Positions 44,832-52,315 of a DNA stretch of 64,000 bases are shown one piece after another (the first letter of the stretch is position 1; each line of letters begins with the position of its first letter). A program made the position numbers and the translations under genes. Under the pieces are notes generated by a model. That model saw only the letters and a program-made list of their open reading frames with translations, did not search any database and was not told where the DNA came from. The stretch is from Olivibacter oleidegradans (lineage in GTDB: Bacteria; Bacteroidota; Bacteroidia; Sphingobacteriales; Sphingobacteriaceae), in contig NZ_JBHLWO010000002.1 of the NCBI RefSeq assembly GCF_042432805.1, forward strand, positions 744,001 through 808,000, given 5' to 3'.

Positions 44832-45530
44832 CTATTTCAACAGTTCATCTATTCTTTCGAAACGATATCCGTTATCTAATAATGTGTTTATTAAGCTAGG
44901 TAATCTATTGTAAAATTTGTCCTTCCTATGTGGTCCTACGCCTAAATGAATTAACATAATAAATCCCTTCAGTTCATGTATGTCTTGTTTCATAAAAGAA
45001 AGAACGGACTCATATATGACTTCTGACGAGCGATATCTTTTACCCATATCGGGCGTTGTATAGTCAGCTGTTGTCAGCGTTCCGGGCGTAAAGTTAATTA
45101 ATTGTAATCCATGATTACTAGTCCATTCACTTATTTCTTTATTGTACCATTCGTATGGGGGTAAGAATAGGGGGGCTTTGGTTTTATCAATGCCAAATCT
45201 TTTTAATTTGTAATAAACCTTAGAAAGATCTTGATCGAAAGTGCGCCGATCAATTAATAAGCTGTCTCTGTTTGTCCAGTCGCAATAAAGCAAATGTTGG
45301 TCTGAATGGGCACCGATATAATGTTGATCTTCCAGCATTTTCAAAATCAATGGCTCGTTTATTGGATTGTCCAAAAATCTGCCCGTTAAAAAAAAAGAAG
45401 CTTTAATGTTCTGCTGTTGCAATTGGCGAAGGATAGTTGTTGCCCCTTCTGAGAATTCGTCGGCCGAGAATATTAAAGCTATCTCTTTGCGACTACAATC
45501 ACCTCTGACTATAGCGCCATAGCGATCCAA
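44832..45530 (-). CDS. NodB-type polysaccharide deacetylase, -1 frame partner of GH9
   Basis: A 232-aa NodB fold. The metal motif HSDQH (GAHSDQHLLYCDW) is intact. Motif 1 reads ALIFSADEF instead of TFDDG, so the metal Asp remains but the catalytic-base position is Ala. Motif 3 reads FLPPYEWYN instead of RxPY. The end GFIMLIHLGVG keeps the late His. It may still be active with another base, or may bind glycans only. There is no ATG or GTG: the only independent start is TTG at 45530. The frame is open back into the end of GH9 in the -1 frame, so a frameshifted GH9-deacetylase fusion is likely. No signal peptide of its own, which also favours fusion. Confidence 0.85.
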   Translation of the reverse strand: MDRYGAIVRGDCSRKEIALIFSADEFSEGATTILRQLQQQNIKASFFLTGRFLDNPINEPLILKMLEDQHYIGAHSDQHLLYCDWTNRDSLLIDRRTFDQDLSKVYYKLKRFGIDKTKAPLFLPPYEWYNKEISEWTSNHGLQLINFTPGTLTTADYTTPDMGKRYRSSEVIYESVLSFMKQDIHELKGFIMLIHLGVGPHRKDKFYNRLPSLINTLLDNGYRFERIDELLK

Positions 45531-45532
45531 AA

Positions 45533-45558
45533 CTACTTTTTTCCCGGAGTTCCTCCCT
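45533..45558 (-). other. Candidate programmed -1 frameshift site
   Basis: On the minus strand AGGGAGG (45558-45552) is followed by 9 bases and then by A AAA AAG (45542-45536) in the GH9 reading frame. The GH9 stop TAG comes immediately after (45535-45533). A -1 slip continues as GTA GTT TTG GAT in the deacetylase frame. Heptamer, spacing and upstream Shine-Dalgarno-like stimulator match the E. coli dnaX frameshift site. An A7 in place of A6 would fuse the genes outright, so a sequencing or natural indel must be excluded. Confidence 0.6.
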
Positions 45559-47344
45559 GTAACTCATGTTCTTTGGCTGCCAATAAATAAATGAGTGACG
45601 CACTTCCGTCCATGGTGGGCTCATTTGTACTATAATCACCATAATCGTCGTGGTAGACTGCTAAGTCGGATTGGAACGCTTCGTATTCATCCGGGTCTAC
45701 CAATTCAATACCGATTAGGTTATTGAATATGTTGCTATATACCGGGCCATCTACCAGTCCGCCATCGATAGGGAAATTTTTTAAGTGAGTAAATGCCGAG
45801 TGTGGATCTGTTGGACTATCGCCATTGCGGGGTAAACCATATACCATACTTGTTCCCCAGGGATTGCATCCGAATAGCCAGTCGATATTTGACTGTTCAA
45901 GTTCTGTATAAGATTCGTCATCTGTCAAGTTTCGATACCATAAACATTGGATAGCAAAAGAAACCGTTAAGTTATTACTGCACCATATAAAAGGGACTCC
46001 TCGAAAAAAAGCGTTTTGTTTTGCTCTCGTCCAAACTTTCTCGATACCTTGCCGATAGTAGGAAATTAGCTCTTCCCGATCTTTTCCATTCAATTGTTTT
46101 GCCAGTTCATAATGGCCTAGATTGATAAATGGATACCATTGGTAATGTGAGGCTGTGTCGGTTTCAAGCCATGGCGTTATTTTCTCTTGCCTCGCGTATT
46201 GTAGCGCTTCGTTCTTAAATTTAATATCACCTGTTACTTGTAAATTACTTGCCGCAGCTAATTCCATATCATCTACCCAATTGTCTTCGGCATAAATATA
46301 GGGTGATTTTACAGAAACGGTCTGTGTTACTCCCGGCTTTATTTTTGCGAAATCATATGCGCTTTCGGCTTTATTTCTTAATTTATAAGCGTAGCTTTCA
46401 TCTACATGTGTAAATAATAAACTGCCGAGATTGAAAGCACTCGTAAATTTAGCAGCCGTCGAGCTGGTGCCGGTTGTATTGTTTAGAAATTTTCCTCTTT
46501 GTTGGGCTTGTCCATCAATGAAATAAACGGGTCGCTCATAGCCACGGCCGTAAAAAGGATCTTCAGCCGGCATCCGCATACCGGCATGGTCGCGATCATC
46601 TGCAATTTGGTTGAACATGAGATGTGGTTCGGGATGCATTTTGAGCAACCAATCTAATCCCCATTTTGCTTCATCCAATACATCCGCAATGCCATTGGGA
46701 CCGCTGAGCCCGTTCGCTCGTTTTTCATCGATAAAAACACCCGGAAAATCCCGATATGCAGCTAACAAGTGATAGATCGCATTAGCTGACGTAGTGGAGT
46801 ATTGTAGGTAGTCTGACGCGTCGTGCCAGCCCCCTCCAACATCAATCTTCGTGCTATCAGGTAGACCCGCTTTGGCGGCATATAAGGTAAAGCCGTCATG
46901 TGTGTGGCAACTGTCTTTTAGAAATGGATTGAATAGCGTCCGCTGCTGACGCATATAGCGAAGCACAAAATCAGCCGTTCCTTTATATACATCGGGCGCT
47001 ACCCGAAAGACCGGTGACTTTCCTGAACCTGCTACAATGTAAAAGCTTCCCGTATCCGCAAAGTTAGAGAAGTTTAGCCGATAGCTCTGCTTAAATGGAC
47101 CGTATGCGCCATAGTCTCTGCCTACATCGGATGTGAATACGCTTCGTTTACTGCGGGCGTCTATCAAACTAAAAGAATCAATACTTTCTTGATTTAAAGA
47201 GCCCCAAACGGCTACTTTTATACTTTCTGGACTATATCCCAATTGATTGATGCGAATCACGGTATGCTGATTTTGCCGTATTTTTTTTGATGCGCAAGCA
47301 AAGCAAAAGCCAAAGATGGCGCAATAAAAGATAAGCTTTTTCAT
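45533..47344 (-). CDS. Glycoside hydrolase family 9 lipoprotein
   Basis: A 603-aa exported enzyme. An N-terminal signal with a probable lipobox (CFACASKK) is followed by a cellulase N-terminal Ig-like domain (VIRINQLGYSPESIKVAVWG) and the GH9 (alpha/alpha)6 barrel from about residue 115. KIDVGGWHDASDYLQYSTTS holds the catalytic Asp base; DDYGDYSTNEPTMDGSASLI holds the Glu acid. GH9 is mostly endoglucanase, but it includes exo-beta-glucosaminidases, which would fit the adjacent deacetylase and MurNAc genes. The start overlaps the preceding stop by ATGA. The end is the frameshift site. Confidence 0.92.
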   Translation of the reverse strand: MKKLIFYCAIFGFCFACASKKIRQNQHTVIRINQLGYSPESIKVAVWGSLNQESIDSFSLIDARSKRSVFTSDVGRDYGAYGPFKQSYRLNFSNFADTGSFYIVAGSGKSPVFRVAPDVYKGTADFVLRYMRQQRTLFNPFLKDSCHTHDGFTLYAAKAGLPDSTKIDVGGGWHDASDYLQYSTTSANAIYHLLAAYRDFPGVFIDEKRANGLSGPNGIADVLDEAKWGLDWLLKMHPEPHLMFNQIADDRDHAGMRMPAEDPFYGRGYERPVYFIDGQAQQRGKFLNNTTGTSSTAAKFTSAFNLGSLLFTHVDESYAYKLRNKAESAYDFAKIKPGVTQTVSVKSPYIYAEDNWVDDMELAAASNLQVTGDIKFKNEALQYARQEKITPWLETDTASHYQWYPFINLGHYELAKQLNGKDREELISYYRQGIEKVWTRAKQNAFFRGVPFIWCSNNLTVSFAIQCLWYRNLTDDESYTELEQSNIDWLFGCNPWGTSMVYGLPRNGDSPTDPHSAFTHLKNFPIDGGLVDGPVYSNIFNNLIGIELVDPDEYEAFQSDLAVYHDDYGDYSTNEPTMDGSASLIYLLAAKEHELQGGTPGKK

Positions 47345-49185
47345 CTTCTAACGCTTAATTTTACAATTTTTCCGTCCATTGTACTGACTACGATATGTTT
47401 TTTGTCTAACGGCAACAAAGGATTTATCAAACAATTGGAAATTTTATGCTGCCAAATAAGTTTTCCATCTTGGCGTTTAATGGCCGTTAACAATCCGGAG
47501 TTGCTTGGAACCCAGACGATATTATTCGACTCCTCAATAGCTGTAGGGGCCAACTCGTAAGGTAATTGAAGGGACGATTGCCAAACGATTCGCAAATCAT
47601 GAGCCTTTGTCGATACACCGATGAGCTGCCCGTCCATTGTCTTGGCATATACCATTGAACGATCTGCCGAAAGTCCAATGCTTTCACGGACACGGTAATT
47701 ATCCATTTTTTTTCTCCAGATTACTGTTCCCTTAGTTGCGTCGAGCGCTGTCATATAACGATCGGGAGCGACAATAAAGATGCGGTTATTGGCGCCTACA
47801 GGATAGCAGGCAGCTGGCGACAGCATTCTGTTTGAGGCTCCATTGCTCCAATGCCAGCACGTTTTTCCCGTTTTTAGATCCAATGCATAAAACTCATTTC
47901 CCCAAGTGCCGAAATAAATTTTGTTTTGATAAATCAGCGGTTTAGCAGATATATAGCCTTTTAATCCTTCAAATGACCACTTTATTTTACCCGAGCGGAT
48001 ATTGATGGCTCTGAAAGTGCCGTCCGACCCACCGATATAAGCAATGCCTTTGTGGACCACGGGAGATCCTAGCACGGCTTTACCTGTTTTGATTTTCCAT
48101 TTTTGCACCCCGTTTCGTAAGTCGATACCGTAAATATAACTGTCGGATGAGGCAGCAATTACCATGTCTTTCCAAATGGTCGGTGTGGCGTATATTTTTC
48201 CCTGCGTTTGAAAAGACCAGAGCTTCTTTCCACTGTTTACGTCTAAGGCATATATTTCGCCAGATGTATTCCCGGTAATCAGCTTTTTTTTAGCCAAGGC
48301 AAGCCCTGAGCCTATATCGCTCCGGTCTTGGAAACCCCATACTTCCTGTATCTGTTTAAATTTCTCATTCACAGCATAGGAAGGTCGAGGATATACATCA
48401 ATGTCCCTTTCAAAGTGGTGGTTTTTCAAGAGGATAGTTAACCAGGGTGATTGAGTAAGACTGTCTGGATTTCGTTCTTGGTAAATAGCTTTGCCGGATG
48501 ATATGCGTACTATATTATAACCACCGGTGCTTCTTTTTGCCCGTAGGTTCGAACGTCCCATTACACCTGGAATACCTTCGAAATCATAAGCTTTATTGAC
48601 GTGGCCGTGCCCACAAAGAAAAAGTTGTACATTATGTTTTTTGATACGGTCTATCGCCTCGTACCAGTTATTGAGGGAAGAATCCTGTGGATAATGATTG
48701 ACGTAGATCAGTGGTAAATCGTCATTCAGTTTTAATACGGAATCTAGCCAGACTAGGTTTTCTCTAGGTATCTGCCCGGGTCCCATGCGCATATTTGGTC
48801 CCGAATTGGTGCCGGCAAATCGATAACCTCCATGGGTGAAATAAAAGGTTTCTGAACCGAAAACCTGCCTGAAGCTATTGCCGCCACTTTCTGACCAGTT
48901 CGCATCGTGATTGCCGGGAACAACGTAATAAGGAATATCTATGCTGTCCAGTATCTGTTTGGCAAGCTTAAGTTCATGATCCGCTCCGAATTCGGTAATA
49001 TCACCCGAAACAATTACAAATTTTAAGTCTTTATTTTTATTGATATCTGCAACAGTTTTTCTTAAATCTTCCGCACCGGTTTCGCTCCCAACATGTGTGT
49101 CGGTAACATGTGCAAAATGAAAATCCTGTGCATAGGTCTTTTCAACAAAAAGGAGTAAAAGAAGGATGAGTATTTTTTTCATCAC
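47341..49185 (-). CDS. Calcineurin-like phosphoesterase fused to a PQQ-type beta-propeller
   Basis: A 614-aa secreted protein (signal MMKKILILLLLLFVEKTYAQ). Residues 22-270 are a metallophosphoesterase with all metal motifs: HVTDTHVG, GDITE, GNHDAN, NHYPQDSS and CGHGHVNK. From about 285 on at least six propeller blades with the W motif occur (GKKLWSF, GVQKWKI, GKIKWSF, GKTCWHW, GTVIWRK, GKLIWQH), as in PQQ/BamB-like repeats. The substrate is unknown. In this locus it could act on phosphodiesters or phosphorylated cell-wall sugars, as speculation. It overlaps GH9 by four bases. Confidence 0.88.
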   Translation of the reverse strand: MMKKILILLLLLFVEKTYAQDFHFAHVTDTHVGSETGAEDLRKTVADINKNKDLKFVIVSGDITEFGADHELKLAKQILDSIDIPYYVVPGNHDANWSESGGNSFRQVFGSETFYFTHGGYRFAGTNSGPNMRMGPGQIPRENLVWLDSVLKLNDDLPLIYVNHYPQDSSLNNWYEAIDRIKKHNVQLFLCGHGHVNKAYDFEGIPGVMGRSNLRAKRSTGGYNIVRISSGKAIYQERNPDSLTQSPWLTILLKNHHFERDIDVYPRPSYAVNEKFKQIQEVWGFQDRSDIGSGLALAKKKLITGNTSGEIYALDVNSGKKLWSFQTQGKIYATPTIWKDMVIAASSDSYIYGIDLRNGVQKWKIKTGKAVLGSPVVHKGIAYIGGSDGTFRAINIRSGKIKWSFEGLKGYISAKPLIYQNKIYFGTWGNEFYALDLKTGKTCWHWSNGASNRMLSPAACYPVGANNRIFIVAPDRYMTALDATKGTVIWRKKMDNYRVRESIGLSADRSMVYAKTMDGQLIGVSTKAHDLRIVWQSSLQLPYELAPTAIEESNNIVWVPSNSGLLTAIKRQDGKLIWQHKISNCLINPLLPLDKKHIVVSTMDGKIVKLSVRR

Positions 49186-49201
49186 TTATAGTTGTTTTTG
49201 C

Positions 49202-49222
49202 ACCCGGATGACGTCATCGGGT
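49202..49222. repeat. Near-perfect dyad between namZ and the phosphoesterase gene
   Basis: ACCCG(G)ATGACGTCATCGGGT is a 20-base perfect palindrome if one G is bulged, centred on TGACGTCA. As RNA it folds as an 8-bp stem with an ACGU loop. It lies in the 60-base gap inside the operon and may be an RNA-processing or stability hairpin, or a DNA operator. Confidence 0.5.
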
Positions 49223-49245
49223 ATGATGAGCGATTAATACAGGGG

Positions 49246-50493
49246 CTATTCGAAATCCGGATATAGCAGATATTTCTTTCTCATTTTTTTATAGATTTCA
49301 AGCTCCGGTTTCCAGCTTTCCTTGATCTCATCTTCCGTCATACCGGCCTTAATTTGTTGTATGAGTTTATCATTGCCTGCCAGTTTATTGAAGAATTCGG
49401 GGCGAGCGAAAAATTGGTCAGCAATACCTGCTTTTTTAAATAGCTTGTAAAAATCCAATACGTATTTAAGCGTAAAAGTTGAACTTTTGGGGTCTATATC
49501 GCGCAAATCAAGTCCATAGCATGTTTTATCCTGCTGTTCAACGTGGGCACTCATACCAGGCTTGGAGCCCGGAGTGAAAGTGAATTTGCCGAAGGAAGGA
49601 TCCGGGTAACCCAATACCTGAAAGGGCCAATCTGTGCCTCTTCCTACACTCACGTCTGTAGCCTCAAAGAGGCAAAGAGACATATACAAACGAACCGAGA
49701 CATCGTTCGGTAGACTGGGGGAGGGGATTATGGGTAATGAGTAAGGTGTTTTATGATCCCAGTTTTTCAAGGATATAACGGTCAAATCGCATTTTTTTCC
49801 TTTGTCCAACCATCCTTCGCCATTGATCATTTGAGCCAATTCACCGATCGTCAAGCCATGAATCATTGCTATTTTGTGAAAACTGATATTAGACTTAAAT
49901 TTATCATCCTTTCTTACCGGGCCGTCTACTTGATCTCCATTTGGATTTGGACGATCCAAAATGATTATTTTCTTTCCATGGTTTGCACACAATTGCATAA
50001 CCTGATGCATAGATGCAATATAGGTATAGAACCGAGCCCCCACATCTTGTAGATCGAATAACATGATATCGATGGAGTTAACGATGGAGTCAGCTTTTTT
50101 GTTTTTTCCGTATAAACTGTATAATGGCAAACCTGTTTTTTCGTCTACCTCATTGGAGACCTTCTCACCACGTTCAATACTGCCCCTAAAACCATGTTCC
50201 GGTGCAAATGCAAATCGAAGATCGATCTTGTTTTCTAATAGCACATCTACCAGATGCTTTTTATCCGGCCCAACCACTGAGGTTTGATTGCCCATTAGTC
50301 CGACTTTTTTTCCTTTTAGCAATGGTAAATAAGCTCCAAGCTGATCAGCGCCGGTAAGAATTTCATCCTTCGTAATGGCTTGGCGACTTTCTTTTTGTCT
50401 AGTATCCCGCTTGCCTTGCGAACCTTGCGTGCAAGATGCATGTAAAAGAGCGAGGAAGGAGAATATAAAGGGGAGAAGTTGTATGCGTTTCAT
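49246..50493 (-). CDS. namZ: Exo-beta-N-acetylmuramidase family lipoprotein (DUF1343, GH171)
   Basis: A 415-aa protein with a lipobox (LHASC, Cys21), so it is probably attached to the outer or inner membrane facing the periplasm. The NamZ motif FAPEHGFRGS holds Glu99, which corresponds to the catalytic Glu of B. subtilis NamZ. GLMGNQTSVVG, MLFDLQDVGARFYTYIASMH, ILDRPNPNG and GRGTDWPFQVLG are typical. Known NamZ releases MurNAc from the non-reducing ends of peptidoglycan fragments. Together with murQ this is the strongest evidence that the locus targets MurNAc glycans. Confidence 0.93.
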   Translation of the reverse strand: MKRIQLLPFIFSFLALLHASCTQGSQGKRDTRQKESRQAITKDEILTGADQLGAYLPLLKGKKVGLMGNQTSVVGPDKKHLVDVLLENKIDLRFAFAPEHGFRGSIERGEKVSNEVDEKTGLPLYSLYGKNKKADSIVNSIDIMLFDLQDVGARFYTYIASMHQVMQLCANHGKKIIILDRPNPNGDQVDGPVRKDDKFKSNISFHKIAMIHGLTIGELAQMINGEGWLDKGKKCDLTVISLKNWDHKTPYSLPIIPSPSLPNDVSVRLYMSLCLFEATDVSVGRGTDWPFQVLGYPDPSFGKFTFTPGSKPGMSAHVEQQDKTCYGLDLRDIDPKSSTFTLKYVLDFYKLFKKAGIADQFFARPEFFNKLAGNDKLIQQIKAGMTEDEIKESWKPELEIYKKMRKKYLLYPDFE

Positions 50494-50526
50494 AGACGTT
50501 TTTCTTAATTAAGGACTGTTTATGGT

Positions 50527-50567
50527 ATTTCGGCAAAAGATATAAATATTTTATCTTTTGCCGAAAT
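50527..50567 (-). repeat. Perfect 16-bp stem-loop between susD and namZ
   Basis: ATTTCGGCAAAAGATA (50527-50542) and TATCTTTTGCCGAAAT (50552-50567) are exact inverse complements around a nine-base loop TAAATATTT. No T tract follows on the minus strand, so it is not a classic terminator. It probably protects the abundant susCD mRNA 3' end or reduces read-through into namZ. Confidence 0.65.
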
Positions 50568-50598
50568 GGTGCCTATATAAATGGAATCGGCTTAACGA

Positions 50599-52305
50599 TT
50601 ACCAGCCGGGATTTTGTTTAAGCTCTACACCTTGATCTGCGTATAGTTTAATTTGATCCAATGGAATGGGATCGAGATAAACCTTGTCATTGTTGAACGC
50701 TCGATAAGCTTGTCTTGCCGCAGGTATTATATAACCTTCTTCAGCACCATTCTCAATAACCACATTTGAGAGGTTCGCATAATCCGTTTTGCGGATCCAA
50801 GCACCTCTATTGATGTCCGGTCTGTTGAAATTATCTGTATATTCGAGTTTTTTCCAGCGCCTTAAATCGCTTAACCTAAAGCCTTCCATTGCCAGCTCTA
50901 TGCGTCTCTCTCTCCTTATTTCCCATAATATGCCACTGACCTGTGGATCTCGTTTGGGATCATCATACACGATACCATTTACTGCAGGAGAATTTCCTAT
51001 AACCTGCAAGTGTGGAAGATTAATGCCTGGTCTGTCCCGAAGTACGTTAATTGAAATGTCTAAATCGTTTTGAGTCAGCGAACCTAGTTCAGCAGATGCT
51101 TCAACATAATTCATCAAAACCTCGCCATATCGTATAACAGGAGCATCTGTAATATTTGAACTAGAGAGGCCTTCGTTTGCGTCCTTTAGCGACTCGTTTA
51201 AAAACTTGTGAACTATGTAGCCAGACGTAGAATAGTTTGCATATTTCAATGCGGGATCGCCGTTTAGTCGAATTTGTGTGGCAAAGGTTTCGTTGATTCT
51301 CGGATCCCGATCGGCCATGACATTTTGAATGGTCTGATCACCTTTATACTTAGAAGACTGTGTTATAGGTAGACCGTCATTCATCAGATAACTTTCAATC
51401 AAATCCTTTGAAACGCCCGTTTGAGATTCTCTGTTAACATAACTCATCAAACTATGGGTTATCTGAGCTTTATCATATTGACGGTAAAGTATAATTTCGG
51501 GATTTCCTGCCAAACTTACCGAACTAAACAAATTACGGTAATTTGTATTAACGGAGTATCTTCCGCTATTAATAAGCTCATAGGCAGCCCATTTTGACGC
51601 TTCTAAATATTCGGCCGCTTTAGACTGATCAATGTTGTGATATTTGAGAAAAGTGCCTTCGAATAAAAACACCCTCGACATAAAAGCCAAAACTACGTCT
51701 TTATTTACTATTAAGCCTTTTTCTCCCGTACTTCCATCTTCGGTTCGCACATGTTCAGCCGCAAACTTAAAATCGGCTAAAACGTTATCCATTACTAACA
51801 CTCTGGAATCTCTGGGTTTATAGAGTTCAGCTGCATTTTCATCCAACGGCTGATCATACCAGGGCACATCGCCAAATGCTTTGACCAAGTTAGCGTATTC
51901 CAGTCCACGGAAAAATCGACCCACACCCGTCCAATGATTTATTGCTTCCTCAGGCATTGGAACTCGTTTTATACGATCAATCAGAATATTTGCTTTTCTC
52001 ACGTTGACAAAAGACCAACCACCACCACTAGGTGGCACTACTGAGGTAAATGTGGCCGGATTAGTCGGTGCAAAATCGTCATTTAATGATTGACCCGAGA
52101 AATATCCTCCCCAGCTTAAATCGAAACCACTTGCGTATCCTTTAAAATATAAAGGATAAAAGCCCCAAGTGAATAGTCTTACATTACTTTCACTTGTCCA
52201 GAAAGTTTCGTCTGTAGCTGTGTCAAGGGGAAGCTTTTCTAAAAAGTCTTTTTTGCAACTTCCCAGGGTTAGGAGAAATAAAATAAAATATAAGTGCTTT
52301 TTCAT
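50599..52305 (-). CDS. SusD/RagB outer-membrane glycan-binding lipoprotein (pair 1)
   Basis: A 568-aa surface lipoprotein. I start at 52305 (MKKHLYFILFLLTLGSCKKD), where the lipobox LGSC puts Cys at 16; an upstream ATG at 52410 lies inside susC. The SusD fold is shown by the N-terminal DFLEKLPLDTATDETFW, WTGVGRFFRGLEYANLVKAF and the C-terminal RRERRIELAMEGFRLSDLRR. It is coupled to SusC 10 bases upstream. It should bind glycan at the surface and cap the SusC pore. The ligand is probably a cell-wall-type glycan, inferred from the neighbours. Confidence 0.92.
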   Translation of the reverse strand: MKKHLYFILFLLTLGSCKKDFLEKLPLDTATDETFWTSESNVRLFTWGFYPLYFKGYASGFDLSWGGYFSGQSLNDDFAPTNPATFTSVVPPSGGGWSFVNVRKANILIDRIKRVPMPEEAINHWTGVGRFFRGLEYANLVKAFGDVPWYDQPLDENAAELYKPRDSRVLVMDNVLADFKFAAEHVRTEDGSTGEKGLIVNKDVVLAFMSRVFLFEGTFLKYHNIDQSKAAEYLEASKWAAYELINSGRYSVNTNYRNLFSSVSLAGNPEIILYRQYDKAQITHSLMSYVNRESQTGVSKDLIESYLMNDGLPITQSSKYKGDQTIQNVMADRDPRINETFATQIRLNGDPALKYANYSTSGYIVHKFLNESLKDANEGLSSSNITDAPVIRYGEVLMNYVEASAELGSLTQNDLDISINVLRDRPGINLPHLQVIGNSPAVNGIVYDDPKRDPQVSGILWEIRRERRIELAMEGFRLSDLRRWKKLEYTDNFNRPDINRGAWIRKTDYANLSNVVIENGAEEGYIIPAARQAYRAFNNDKVYLDPIPLDQIKLYADQGVELKQNPGW

Positions 52306-52315
52306 GTCTTTTCGA

